Below are positions 15,345-24,137 of a DNA stretch of 64,000 nucleotides, one piece after another. Where the stretch lies: contig NZ_CABEHV010000004.1 in the NCBI RefSeq assembly GCF_901542415.1, positions 1,409,501 through 1,473,500 of the forward strand, written 5' to 3'. Each line of letters begins with the position of its first letter. Positions within the stretch are counted from its first letter, which is position 1. The position numbers and the translations under genes were made by a program. The notes beneath the pieces are model-generated. The model was not told the DNA's origin, did no database searches, and saw only the letters and a program-made list of their open reading frames with translations. The stretch is from Streptococcus mitis (lineage in GTDB: Bacteria; Bacillota; Bacilli; Lactobacillales; Streptococcaceae).

Positions 15345-15350
15345 ATTATA
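15345..15350 (-). promoter_or_regulatory. Extended -10 box of the toxin gene
   Basis: The minus strand reads TGATATAAT here (TG plus one base before TATAAT), 40 bases upstream of the toxin ATG. The -35 region (CAAGAA) is weak. Confidence 0.5.
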
Positions 15351-15498
15351 TCATCAATATCGCGTCATTCTTGGAATAGATAGACCTAGATACACCAATA
15401 ACCTTACTAGCAAATCTCTAAACAAACCCAGAGATCAACATTTTAAGACAAAGCAAAAAGCCCACTGTTGTAGGCTTTCTGTAAGATATATCTTAAAA

Positions 15499-16110
15499 TT
15501 AAAGCATTTTGTTGTAGAATTCAACGACAAGTGCTTCGTTGATTTCTGGGTTGATTTCGTCGCGTTCTGGCAAGCGAGTCAATGAACCTTCCAATTTTTC
15601 AGCGTCGAATGATACGAATGCTGGACGTCCAAGAGTAGCTTCTACCGCTTCAAGGATAGCTGGGACTTTCAATGATTTTTCACGAACTGAGATCACTTGA
15701 CCTGGAGTTACGCGGTATGATGGGATATCAACGCGTTTTCCGTCAACAAGGATGTGACCGTGGTTTACGAATTGACGAGCTTGACGACGAGTAGTCGCAA
15801 GACCAAGACGGTAAACAACGTTATCCAAACGACGTTCCAAAAGAAGCATGAAGTTGAAACCTAGGATTCCGCCTTTGATTTTTGTAGCTTGTACGAACAA
15901 GTTACGGAATTGTTTTTCACCTACACCGTAAGTGAAACGAAGTTTTTGTTTTTCAGCCAATTGCAAACCGTATTCTGACAATTTAGAACGGTTGTTTGGT
16001 CCGTGTTGTCCTGGTACGTAGTTACGACGTGCCAATTCTTTACCTGTACCTGTAAGTGAAAGGCCAAGGCGACGAGCTTGTTTCCAAGATGGTCCTGTAT
16101 AACGTGACAT
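15499..16110 (-). CDS. rpsD: Ribosomal protein uS4
   Basis: A 203-residue protein starting [20 protein letters not shown], standard for uS4 in Firmicutes. An S4 RNA-binding domain at about 93-155 is clear ([20 protein letters not shown]...[19 protein letters not shown]). uS4 binds 16S rRNA first in small-subunit assembly, and in many Firmicutes it also represses its own mRNA. The gene stands alone with a long leader of about 150 bases. AGGAGGAC precedes the ATG. Confidence 0.97.
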   Translation of the reverse strand: MSRYTGPSWKQARRLGLSLTGTGKELARRNYVPGQHGPNNRSKLSEYGLQLAEKQKLRFTYGVGEKQFRNLFVQATKIKGGILGFNFMLLLERRLDNVVYRLGLATTRRQARQFVNHGHILVDGKRVDIPSYRVTPGQVISVREKSLKVPAILEAVEATLGRPAFVSFDAEKLEGSLTRLPERDEINPEINEALVVEFYNKML

Positions 16111-16114
16111 GTGA

Positions 16115-16262
16115 ATGTCCTCCTGATATAAATAATATTTCGGTGGAAATAGTCACTTAGAAAGCCCTGATTCGTGCAGATGCCCTTCGCCTAAACAGCC
16201 AAGGTTACTTATCATAAGACACCTGTTGACGAGCTTCATGCTTTCCTGCTGATATTTCACAC
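16115..16262 (-). promoter_or_regulatory. rpsD leader, candidate S4-responsive RNA
   Basis: About 150 untranslated bases lie between the rpsD start and the HK gene end. They contain several complementary blocks, for example GGCGAAGGGC and GCCTAAACAG-type pairings. S4 autoregulation through a structured leader is known in Firmicutes. I infer it here from position and length; no structure was computed. Confidence 0.35.
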
Positions 16263-16304
16263 AAAATCCATTTTACCATGAATGGCTAGATTTGTAAAGG
16301 GTTT

Positions 16305-17357
16305 TTAAGCTTTATTTTCATTACCAGAGAGGTTAAGAAGGAGGGTAAAGGTGCTTCCGAGGCCGTATTGGCTGGTAACTGTGATTTCTCCACCCAATTG
16401 ATGGGCCAATTCACGCGCAATCGCAAGACCAAGACCATGACCACCTGTTTTCATGTTACGCGAAGTTTCTACACGATAAAGGCGTTTGAAAATATTCTCC
16501 AAATCCTCTGGGGCAATCCCCTGTCCCTCATCGGTCACACTGATTGAAAGCTGGTTATTTTCCAGCTTAGCCACCACTTCCAGCTTGGTTCCTGGAGCAG
16601 AGTATTTAAAAGCGTTATTGACCAGATTCACCAAGATACGAGAAAGTTTGGCATAATCTCCTTCAATCCGGGCAGACTCTGGGATTACCTGCAAATGGAC
16701 ATCTCGCTCCTCCTGCTCAATCAAGAACTGAAATTCACTCATGCACTCAATCAAGAGCTGATCCAGAAAAATACTGTCCTTGCTGGTCGTTTCCATCTGA
16801 TTTCTAGCTGTATTTAGAGTCAAAAAATTCAACTCTTCAACCAGTTTATTGAGTCTTTCCGTCTGACGCCCAATCGTTGCTAGATAATGGTCCTGTTCTC
16901 CTTCCTTGATAACCCCATCCAAAATCCCTTCTACCGTCGCTTGGATCGAAGTGATGGGGGTCTTGATATCATGCGAAAGTTGAGCAATCATCAAGCCCTT
17001 TTCTCGTTCGCTTTCTTCCAAGGAATCAAAGGTGGCCTGCAAATCATGGGACATTTCATTGAAAGCTTGCCCTAATTGCTGAAATTCTACAGGTCCTTGA
17101 ACCTCCAGATTTGCAGGGAAATCCTTGTCCGCTACCCGCTTGGCATGTTCCTTGAGTTTGCCCAATGAAGTAAAGACTGGCGATAGGAGAAAGAGACTAA
17201 TCCCAGCACCGATAAAACTAGCCACGAGAGTCATACCCACTAGGAAATAAATTTCTCTTTCTTCAATTAGCATTCGCTGGATGGCCCAAAAAACCACGAT
17301 AATCGTTAGGAGTGTTGAAATGATATACCCCACTAAAATATAACTTTTTAATTTCAT
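16305..17357 (-). CDS. hk08: Sensor histidine kinase of TCS08 type
   Basis: A 350-residue kinase with two N-terminal membrane helices (about 5-27 and 37-60) separated by a very short extracellular loop, then a HAMP segment (about 65-115). The H-box is AQLSHDIKTPITSIQ. The ATPase domain shows N box LVNLVNNAFKYS, G1 DEGQGIAPED and G2 GGHGLGLAIARELA. The short loop suggests sensing within the membrane. It overlaps the response-regulator stop by 4 bases (ATGA). In pneumococcus the TCS08 pair controls pavB and other surface genes. Here pavB lies directly upstream of it. Confidence 0.92.
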   Translation of the reverse strand: MKLKSYILVGYIISTLLTIIVVFWAIQRMLIEEREIYFLVGMTLVASFIGAGISLFLLSPVFTSLGKLKEHAKRVADKDFPANLEVQGPVEFQQLGQAFNEMSHDLQATFDSLEESEREKGLMIAQLSHDIKTPITSIQATVEGILDGVIKEGEQDHYLATIGRQTERLNKLVEELNFLTLNTARNQMETTSKDSIFLDQLLIECMSEFQFLIEQEERDVHLQVIPESARIEGDYAKLSRILVNLVNNAFKYSAPGTKLEVVAKLENNQLSISVTDEGQGIAPEDLENIFKRLYRVETSRNMKTGGHGLGLAIARELAHQLGGEITVTSQYGLGSTFTLLLNLSGNENKA

Positions 17358-18052
17358 TGACTACCTCGTGCTTTCTCAATTTTGTAGCCCAAGCCCCAGA
17401 CGGTTTTGATGGTCGGTGTTTCTGCACTAGCATGTTTAGCCAACTCCTGTCGAAGAGCATGAATATGAACATTCAAGGTATTGGTGTCATCCACATAGTC
17501 TTCTTGCCAGACCTTTTCATAGAGGTCTGTCTTAGAAAAAACTCGCTCTGGATTGCTGGCTAAAAGCCATAGAAGTTCGAAGGATTTGACTGTCAAATCA
17601 AGCGCCACATCTCCGACTTGGACCTCATGGCTGCCGTGATTCATCCGTAAATCCCCGAGACTAACAACTTCTGTCTCACCTCCACGATGAAGCCGACGCA
17701 AGATATTGTGGACACGCAAAACCAGCTCACGAGGGCTAAAAGGCTTGGCAATAAAGTCATCTGCCCCTAAGCTCAGACCGTAAATCTTGTCCTGCTCGCT
17801 AGTCTTAGCCGTGATAAAGAGAAAAGGCTGATCTGGAGATTGATACTGAACTTCACTAATCAAATCATAACCATCCATCCGAGGCATCATGATATCTGTA
17901 ATAATCAAATCAATCGGTTTTCGCTTGAAGATTTCCAAGGCCTCTACTCCATCATGAGCTACCAAAACCTGATAACCTGCCTGAACCAGATAGCGTTGAT
18001 GAATATCTGTGATTTCTACCTCGTCGTCAACGAGTAAAATTGTCTTTCCCAT
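17354..18052 (-). CDS. rr08: OmpR-family response regulator of TCS08 type
   Basis: Start ATG at 18052 (MGKTILLVDDEVEITDIHQR) follows AGGAGAGACAG; upstream starts lack a ribosome site. The 232-residue protein has a receiver domain (about 1-118) with acidic pocket DDE, phosphoacceptor Asp in LIITDIMMPRMDG, a Thr in FITAK and a Lys in IAKPFSP. A winged-helix OmpR DNA-binding domain follows (about 130-228: LTVKSFELLWLLASNPERVF...VHIHALRQELA). It is cotranscribed with the kinase. The promoter region holds a near-perfect inverted repeat that may be an autoregulatory site. Confidence 0.93.
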   Translation of the reverse strand: MGKTILLVDDEVEITDIHQRYLVQAGYQVLVAHDGVEALEIFKRKPIDLIITDIMMPRMDGYDLISEVQYQSPDQPFLFITAKTSEQDKIYGLSLGADDFIAKPFSPRELVLRVHNILRRLHRGGETEVVSLGDLRMNHGSHEVQVGDVALDLTVKSFELLWLLASNPERVFSKTDLYEKVWQEDYVDDTNTLNVHIHALRQELAKHASAETPTIKTVWGLGYKIEKARGSQ

Positions 18053-18074
18053 CTGTCTCTCCTTTGAAAAAAAC

Positions 18075-18101
18075 AGTGCTATACCACAATAGTATAACAC
18101 T
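18075..18101 (-). promoter_or_regulatory. Inverted repeat over the rr08-hk08 promoter
   Basis: AGTGCTATAC (18075-18084) and GTATAACACT (18092-18101) pair at 9 of 10 positions with a 7-base spacer. The minus strand carries TATACT inside it as a -10 box. It is a candidate operator. Confidence 0.45.
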
Positions 18102-18175
18102 ATTTTAATCACTTTACGAACATTCTAAACGATATCTGGATTTTTCAAATCCTAGATAGAAAGTCTGTAGTTAGA

Positions 18176-20440
18176 CTAGTCATTTTCATCTTTTTTAGCT
18201 TTCAAACCGAGGCCACCTAATAGTCCTGCCAAGGCGAGTCCAAAGAATCCAATAGTAGCCATTGATGTTTGAGCTTCACCAGTATATGGAAGCATGTCTT
18301 TTTGCTCTTTCATTTGATCAGCCATCATTGGACTTGACACCTTGTTATTAGATGTCATCTTGCCTTCATCAGACGCTTTGCTTGAGACTGCTGGAGTTTG
18401 GTCTTGTTTCATGCTTGGTGTTGCCATTGGCTGGCTAGCATTCATGGTTTTGTCCTGCTCTTTGTTAGGCATCATCTTATCCTGGCTAGCAGCTGGCATT
18501 TGAGATTTCATCTCATCTTGATTGTCACTTGGCATTTGAGCGTTCATCTTAGACGCATCTTGATGACTATTCATCATTGGAGCCGGCATAGCTGAAACAT
18601 TAGAAGATGGGACGAAGCCTGATTGCATCGGAGTAAGAGACTGATGTCCATTCAAGTTTACTGTCAAATCCTTAGTCGCTACAAGGTTGCTCAAGTCTGC
18701 CTTGCCGTCTTTAGCACCGTACACTTTGATGGTAGCTTTATAGCTTTGAGTGCCATTTTGTTTTAACAAGTCTAGAAGCTCTTTATCTGACTTACCTTGA
18801 GTACCTGCCAAATCTACTTCATAGAAGTAAAGGCCTTTGCCCAATTTCTCTACTGGTGGAAGGGCTGGATTTTTAGCTGAACCGTTGTCTGACCATGGAG
18901 CCTTGTCGGATGCTTTCAAGATAAGGCGGGTTAACATACCATCACCAGCGAAAAGTTCGTATGGAATAACTTGATTGACACCAGCTGTGAATGGACCAGG
19001 GAAGTTGGCTTTGTCCAAGTATGTAGCTGGAACATCTACTGTGTCTTTAGTATTGTCAGCCACACCTTTTTGGACTTCAGCTGGGGTGGTCAAGCCATTC
19101 AAATTGACATTCAATTCTTTAGTCGCTACAAGATTGTTCAAATCTGCCTTGCCGTCTTTAGCACCGTACACTTTGATGGTAGCTTTATAGCTTTGAGTGC
19201 CGTTTTGTTTCAAGAGGTCTAGAAGCTCTTTATCTGACTTACCTTGAGTACCTGCCAAATCTACTTCATAGAAGTAAAGGCCTTTGCCCAATTTCTCTAC
19301 TGGTGGAAGGGCTGGATTTTTAGCTGAACCGTTGTCTGACCATGGAGCCTTGTCGGATGCTTTCAAGATAAGACGAGTCAACATACCATCACCAGCGAAA
19401 AGTTCGTATGGAATAACTTGATTGACACCAGCTGTGAATGGACCAGGGAAGTTGGCTTTGTCCAAGTATGTAGCTGGAACATCTACTGTGTCTTTAGTAT
19501 TGTCAGCCACACCTTTTTGGACTTCAGCTGGGGTGGTCAAGCCATTCAAATTGACATTCAATTCTTTAGTCGCTACAAGATTGTTCAAATCTGCCTTGCC
19601 GTCTTTAGCACCGTACACTTTGATAGTAGCTTTATAGCTTTGAGTACCGTTTTGTTTCAAGAGGTCTAGAAGCTCTTTATCAGATTTTCCTTGAGTACCT
19701 GCCAAATCTACTTCATAGAAGTAAAGGCCTTTGCCCAATTTCTCTACTGGTGGAAGGGCTGGATTTTTAGCTGAACCGTTGTCTGACCATGGAGCCTTGT
19801 CGGATGCTTTCAAGATAAGACGAGTCAACATACCATCACCAGCGAAAAGTTCGTATGGAATAACTTGATTGACACCAGCTGTGAATGGACCAGGGAAGTT
19901 GGCTTTGTCCAAGTATGTAGCTGGAACATCTACTGTGTCTTTGGTATTGTCGGCTACGCCTTTTTGCACTTCAGCTGGAGTGGTGGCTGGTTGAGCTTCA
20001 TTTGCTTCACGGTCTTGTCCAGAAACTGTAGGCGCAGGATTTGTTGCAGGTTTAACCGCATCCTCTGTTTCTTTCTTAGATTCTGATTTTGCTTGCACTT
20101 CTTCTTTTGGCGCTACCACTTGGTCTTTATCGGCTACATTCACTTTTTCTGGAGAACTTGTAGCATCCAAGCTTGCTTTAGGTGTTGAATCTACCTGTTC
20201 TGAAGGAAGAGCTGTATCGACTGCTTCTTTGAGAACTCCTACTGGTAAATCACTCTTTTCACTCACCGAAGTAGCATCTGGCCCAACTTGAGCAGGGGTT
20301 GGATTGATCGCATCGGCACGTACAGAACTTGGTTGACCAACTAGGACAAAAAAGCCACTGGCTACAACAACTGAGGCAACACCGACACTGAGACGACGAA
20401 TAGACCAACGAGTATATCTTTGATTTGGATTGAATTTCAT
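18176..20440 (-). CDS. pavB: PavB-type SSURE-repeat fibronectin/plasminogen-binding surface protein
   Basis: A 754-residue cell-wall protein. An YSIRK-like signal (YTRWSIRRLSVGVASVVVAS) is followed by a Pro/Glu-rich N-region to about 150. Three 149-residue SSURE repeats follow at about 152-300, 301-449 and 450-598 (TPAEVQKGVADNTKDTVDVP to the NVNLNG end). A Met-, Gln- and Asp-rich spacer (about 600-715) precedes LPYTG, a hydrophobic helix and KKDEND. SSURE modules bind fibronectin and plasminogen in pneumococcus. Other strains carry more repeats, so three is a short version. AAGGAG precedes the ATG. It lies next to the TCS08 genes that regulate it in pneumococcus. Confidence 0.92.
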   Translation of the reverse strand: MKFNPNQRYTRWSIRRLSVGVASVVVASGFFVLVGQPSSVRADAINPTPAQVGPDATSVSEKSDLPVGVLKEAVDTALPSEQVDSTPKASLDATSSPEKVNVADKDQVVAPKEEVQAKSESKKETEDAVKPATNPAPTVSGQDREANEAQPATTPAEVQKGVADNTKDTVDVPATYLDKANFPGPFTAGVNQVIPYELFAGDGMLTRLILKASDKAPWSDNGSAKNPALPPVEKLGKGLYFYEVDLAGTQGKSDKELLDLLKQNGTQSYKATIKVYGAKDGKADLNNLVATKELNVNLNGLTTPAEVQKGVADNTKDTVDVPATYLDKANFPGPFTAGVNQVIPYELFAGDGMLTRLILKASDKAPWSDNGSAKNPALPPVEKLGKGLYFYEVDLAGTQGKSDKELLDLLKQNGTQSYKATIKVYGAKDGKADLNNLVATKELNVNLNGLTTPAEVQKGVADNTKDTVDVPATYLDKANFPGPFTAGVNQVIPYELFAGDGMLTRLILKASDKAPWSDNGSAKNPALPPVEKLGKGLYFYEVDLAGTQGKSDKELLDLLKQNGTQSYKATIKVYGAKDGKADLSNLVATKDLTVNLNGHQSLTPMQSGFVPSSNVSAMPAPMMNSHQDASKMNAQMPSDNQDEMKSQMPAASQDKMMPNKEQDKTMNASQPMATPSMKQDQTPAVSSKASDEGKMTSNNKVSSPMMADQMKEQKDMLPYTGEAQTSMATIGFFGLALAGLLGGLGLKAKKDEND
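18641..19981 (-). repeat. Three tandem 447-bp repeats in pavB
   Basis: The period is 447 bases (149 codons), seen for example at 18975, 19422 and 19869. The copies are nearly identical at DNA level with a few synonymous changes, so they are recent or homogenised by recombination. Copy number is likely to vary between isolates. Confidence 0.9.
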
Positions 20441-20555
20441 AGGATTCTCCTTAGAGTTTTTCTTTATTTGATGACTCTAGTATAATCTCCTAAAATTAAA
20501 AAGGATTAAGAAAAAGTTAAAATTTTTCTTAAATCCCTCTTATAAAATACTTATA

Positions 20556-21572
20556 TTAATTAAATCCATAAACAGACTTGGTGATTTGATAGACGACATT
20601 AGAAAGTTTGCGAGCTGGTAAGACTGAATGTTTGGTCAAACGGCTGAGCATGGTCTTGCGGATAGCCTGAAAAACCTCTGGATTTTCCTGCTGAATATAG
20701 GTCCACAGCTCCCGTTTTTTGGCAAGATGCTCTGCTGTGCCTGATCGGTTGAGCAGGGCGCTGGAAATCACCGTAGTGATTTCAATATGATTCAGCAAAT
20801 ATTCTCGCATTTTTGGATGACTCACTTGGGACAAATCAAGCTGGTCTACCAAGAGTCGATTGACCTTGAGTTGCTGGTCAATGCGCCTAATCATCACTTG
20901 CTCATTGACAGACTGGTCCTCACGCCCAATCAAATAACGATAGAAATCGACAGGCAGATAGTACATGGTCTTGACCTGCTGAAGGGGGGTAAAGACAAAG
21001 AGATTATCGACATAAAAGGTATGCTCAGGCAGTTGGAACTGACTCGCTCGCAACAAATCTGTCCGATAAATCAGCGAGTGCATCATGATATACTGGCCTT
21101 TTGAGAAATTTCCGACCTGATCCCAGCCAAAAATCTGCTGGACAGGCAAGACTGACTCGTAACTCATACTCTTCTTACGAGACTGGCCTTCCTTTTCATA
21201 GACAAAATTGGTCACAAAGGCATCCACCTCTTGACCTTCACTCTCTAGTTCCTGCAAGGTTTCAAGAATCTTTAGGTAGGCACGAGGATCCACCCAGTCA
21301 TCACTGTCAACTACTTTAAAATAACGTCCAGAAGCCTCCGCCAAGCCACGATTGACCGCACCGCCATGGCCTTTATTTTCCTGATAAATAGCTCTAACGA
21401 TGCTAGGATACTTACTGGCTAAACGCTCAGCTATTTCCTGAGTCTGGTCCTGGGACCCGTCATTGATAATCAAAATCTCAACTTGCTCACCACCAATCAC
21501 TAGCGACTCCACACAGTAATGAAGATAGGCTGCGGCATTATAGCTAGGGATGGCGATAGACAATAACTTCAT
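20556..21572 (-). CDS. Family 2 glycosyltransferase
   Basis: A 338-residue GT-A enzyme. The nucleotide-sugar fold is clear: MKLLSIAIPSYNAAAYLHYC, EILIINDGSQDQTQEIA, ENKGHGGAVNRGLAEASGRY and the DXD-type VVDSDDWVD at about 92-100. The C-terminal half is helical and lineage-specific. No membrane segment is evident, so it acts at the cytoplasmic face, adding sugar to a polymer or protein acceptor. The gene lies upstream of pavB in the same direction and ends about 115 bases before it; a role in modifying a surface molecule is only suggested. The acceptor is unknown. Confidence 0.87.
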   Translation of the reverse strand: MKLLSIAIPSYNAAAYLHYCVESLVIGGEQVEILIINDGSQDQTQEIAERLASKYPSIVRAIYQENKGHGGAVNRGLAEASGRYFKVVDSDDWVDPRAYLKILETLQELESEGQEVDAFVTNFVYEKEGQSRKKSMSYESVLPVQQIFGWDQVGNFSKGQYIMMHSLIYRTDLLRASQFQLPEHTFYVDNLFVFTPLQQVKTMYYLPVDFYRYLIGREDQSVNEQVMIRRIDQQLKVNRLLVDQLDLSQVSHPKMREYLLNHIEITTVISSALLNRSGTAEHLAKKRELWTYIQQENPEVFQAIRKTMLSRLTKHSVLPARKLSNVVYQITKSVYGFN

Positions 21573-21603
21573 GATCTACTCCTTTAGGGGACTGATTTTT
21601 TCT

Positions 21604-21766
21604 TATACTCAATGAAAATCAAAGAGCAAACTAGGAAACTAGCCGCAGGTTGCTCAAAGCACTGCTTTGAGGTTGTGGATAAGACTGACGAAGTCAGTTA
21701 CCTATACCTATGATATCTACGGCAAGACGACACTAGTATGGTTTAAAGAGATTTTCGAAGAGTATT
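21604..21766. repeat. BOX element (copy 1)
   Basis: It runs from TATACTCAATGAAAATCAAAG to GATTTTCGAAGAGTAT, with internal hairpins (GACTGACGAAGTCAGT) and the CTACGGCAAG segment used in BOX-PCR primers. It is a Mitis-group intergenic repeat and lies just upstream of the glycosyltransferase gene. A second copy is at 40326-40479. Confidence 0.85.
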
Positions 21767-21919
21767 ACTCTCTCTTGTCACTTCTCTCTATTTTACCATA
21801 AAGTCCCGTTTTTGAAGGACTTTTACTAGAATACAAGGGGTTCTGGTCTCAATTAGCTAATTTCTCAAAGTAACTTCCACTTGCCCAACCAAAGTGGAAA
21901 TTAGTCTAAAACGGATTTT

Positions 21920-23183
21920 TATGGTGGAATTAAGTGTGAGACGTTTGAGTTAGAAATGAGGTCTACTATGACAAAACATAAACACCTTACCCTTTCAGAC
22001 CGTAATGATATCCAATTAGGCTTAGAGCGCGGTGAAACCTTCAAAGCTATCGGACAATCCATTCTAAAAGACCCAACTACTGTTTCCAAAGAAGTCAAAC
22101 GAAACAGACAAGTCCGAGAGTCTACATGCGATAACCTTCCTTGCCCTTTACTCGATAAGGCTCCCTTTGTCTGTAATGGATGCCCTAAAAGAAGACAAAA
22201 TTGTGGATTTAAAAAAATCTTCTACCTTGCTAAACAAGCTCAAAAACAGTACGAACAAACTCTTGTCGAAGCTCGTGAAGGAACTCCCCTTAATTCCAAG
22301 GCCTTCTGGGACATGGACAAAGTCATTTCTGATGGTGTTAAAAAGGGACAACACATCTATCATATCCTCAAAACTCATAACCTTGATGTCAGTTCCTCAA
22401 CCGTCTATCGACACATCCGAAAAGGATACCTATCTATCGCTCATATTGACCTAGCCAGAGCCGTTAAATTCAAAGAAAGACGGAAAAGGAAACTACCTTC
22501 CATCCCTAAAGAAGCTAAAAAAGGCCGTTCCTATGAGGATTTCCAAAACTATTTAGTCCTTAATCAACTAGACTCTTGGCTGGAAATGGACACAGTTCTG
22601 GGGAGGATGGGAGGTAAAGTCCTACTTACCTTCAACCTGTCTTTCTGTAACTTTATCTTCGCTAGGCTTCTGGATAATAAAACTGCCCTTGAGGTTACCA
22701 AACACCTCTATACCATCAAGAACACTCTTCATGAAGCTGATAAAGATTTCTTCCAACTCTTTCCTGTCATTCTTACCGATAATGGTGGAGAGTTTGCCAG
22801 GGTTGATGATATCGAAATGGATGTGCGAGGAGAGAGTAAACTCTTCTTTTGTGACCCTAATCGCTCTGACCAGAAAGGGAGAATTGAGAAAAACCACACA
22901 CTGATTCGAGACATTCTACCTAAGGGAACTGCTTTTGACAACTTAACTCAAGAGGACATCAATCTCGTCTGCTCTCATGTCAACAGTGTCAAACGTGCTG
23001 CTTTGAATGGAAAGTCAGCCTATGAGCTCTTTGCCTTTACCTATGGAGAAGAGATTCCTAAGCTTCTAGGTATTTCTAAAATACCTGCAGAAGACGTCTG
23101 TCAGTCTTCGAAATTACTCCAACATAAGTTCTAAAAACTAACCTTTAACCGCATTCAAACGTCTCACACTAACTTCCACCATA
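21920..23183 (+). mobile_element. IS30-family insertion sequence
   Basis: Imperfect terminal inverted repeats of about 29 bases (TATGGTGGAATTAAGTGTGA at the left; the complement of ...CACTAACTTCCACCATA at the right) bound a 1264-bp unit with one transposase gene. The ends are intact, so the copy may be active. Confidence 0.8.
21968..23134 (+). CDS. IS30-family transposase
   Basis: Start ATG at 21968 (MTKHKHLTLSDRNDIQLGLE) follows GAGG. The 388-residue protein has an N-terminal helix-turn-helix (about 8-45: LTLSDRNDIQ...DPTTVSKEVKRNR) and a four-cysteine stretch (CDNLPCPLL...CNGCPKRRQNC). A second helix-turn-helix appears near LDVSSSTVYRHIRKGYL. The DDE core has D in LEMDTVLGRMGGK, D in LTDNGGEF and E in SDQKGRIEKNH. 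The length is slightly above the family norm (about 320-390). Translation appears intact. Confidence 0.93.
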   Translation: MTKHKHLTLSDRNDIQLGLERGETFKAIGQSILKDPTTVSKEVKRNRQVRESTCDNLPCPLLDKAPFVCNGCPKRRQNCGFKKIFYLAKQAQKQYEQTLVEAREGTPLNSKAFWDMDKVISDGVKKGQHIYHILKTHNLDVSSSTVYRHIRKGYLSIAHIDLARAVKFKERRKRKLPSIPKEAKKGRSYEDFQNYLVLNQLDSWLEMDTVLGRMGGKVLLTFNLSFCNFIFARLLDNKTALEVTKHLYTIKNTLHEADKDFFQLFPVILTDNGGEFARVDDIEMDVRGESKLFFCDPNRSDQKGRIEKNHTLIRDILPKGTAFDNLTQEDINLVCSHVNSVKRAALNGKSAYELFAFTYGEEIPKLLGISKIPAEDVCQSSKLLQHKF

Positions 23184-23185
23184 GC

Positions 23186-23386
23186 GGAACTTAATCTGAA
23201 ACGCTTTCAGATGAGGGGATTTTGTGCGCTCTTTTTTTCGATTCCTTTTGGTTACAAAAGCGATGAAATCAAGCATTAGTAAAACCAGTGGAACTTACCC
23301 TGACACGGATTTCCACTGGTTTTTAGGATTTTTATCAGACTAACTTCCACTTCTACTAGCGGTGGAACTTAGTTTGCGAATTTACC
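23186..23386. repeat. Cluster of short palindromes beside the IS30 element
   Basis: Repeated pairs of AACTTCCAC and GTGGAACTT flank short spacers, for example CTAACTTCCAC...GTGGAACTTAG at 23339-23372. Similar motifs occur left of the element at 21870-21900 and within its own ends. No gene is seen in this stretch. Confidence 0.6.
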
Positions 23387-23458
23387 CTGGTCTCAATTAG
23401 GATACAAGTTCCTCTCTATTTGCCATCTTGGACATCAAAAAAGAGGGAAATCCCCTCC

Positions 23459-24124
23459 TTACGAATTTAATTCTGCCAAGTCATCTAGATACTGGTTGTT
23501 AATGACTGCTAAAATATAGGCATCTGCCTTCAAGAGGTCATTAGGTCCAAACTGGACATCTAGCGGTGAATTTTCTTGTTCACGAAATCCTAGGACATTG
23601 AGATTGTATTTGCCACGTAGATTTAGCTGGCTCAGACTTTGACCTTCCCAAACACTCGGAATCTTCATCTCCACGATAGACACATTTTTATCCAGCTGAA
23701 AGACATCAACATTGTTATGAAAGAGAATGGTCTGCGCTAGAGACTGCCCCATTTCATACTCAGGCGAAATCACCGAGTCAGCACCGATTTTTTCCAGCAC
23801 CTTCTTGGCTGTCTGGCTTTTGACCTTGGCAATAACCCTTGGTACCCCCAAACTCTTACAGTGCATGACTGCAAGCACACTCGACTCTAGATTTTCCCCT
23901 GTCGCGACTACAACTGTATCACAGGTATCAATACCAGCGGTTCTGAGGAGTTCCTCATCTGTAATATCGCCCACAACTCCACGCGCCAAAACAGGCTCAA
24001 ATTGATTGATACGCTCGGCGTGGTCATCGATGGCAATGATATTCATATCTTGCTTGGCTAGGGCCGTCAGGACACTACTCCCGAAAATCCCCAAACCTAA
24101 AATTCCAATCGTACGATCTGACAT
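23459..24124 (-). CDS. cabP: CabP/TrkA-type potassium uptake regulatory subunit
   Basis: Start ATG at 24124 (MSDRTIGILGLGIFGSSVLT) with AAGGAAG upstream gives 221 residues. The RCK-N Rossmann domain has the GxGxFG motif and an acidic residue at the second strand (IIAIDDH). The RCK-C domain covers about 135-221. The pneumococcal homologue (CabP) binds cyclic di-AMP in the RCK-C domain, which disrupts its interaction with TrkH and lowers K+ uptake. It sits 13 bases after the TrkH stop, cotranscribed. Confidence 0.9.
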   Translation of the reverse strand: MSDRTIGILGLGIFGSSVLTALAKQDMNIIAIDDHAERINQFEPVLARGVVGDITDEELLRTAGIDTCDTVVVATGENLESSVLAVMHCKSLGVPRVIAKVKSQTAKKVLEKIGADSVISPEYEMGQSLAQTILFHNNVDVFQLDKNVSIVEMKIPSVWEGQSLSQLNLRGKYNLNVLGFREQENSPLDVQFGPNDLLKADAYILAVINNQYLDDLAELNS

Positions 24125-24137
24125 AGTTCTTCCTTTC

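Larger units (their letters stand above)
21843..23400. repeat. 14-bp direct repeats flanking the IS30 insertion and palindrome cluster
   Basis: CTGGTCTCAATTAG occurs at 21843-21856 and 23387-23400 in the same orientation. Everything between, including the IS30-type element and several short AACTTCCAC/GTGGAAGTT palindromes, appears to be one insert that duplicated its target. Confidence 0.6.

Noticed and set aside
18971..19669. Identical 83-residue plus frames (MIDTSCEWTREVG)
   Set aside because: Antisense shadows of the SSURE repeats, duplicated only because the repeats are.
18641..19981. pavB repeats as a CRISPR array
   Set aside because: The repeats are 447 bp, in frame, and have no spacers; they encode protein domains.
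22148..22941. Frames inside and against the IS30 transposase
   Set aside because: Overlap fully with a clear transposase gene and match no family.
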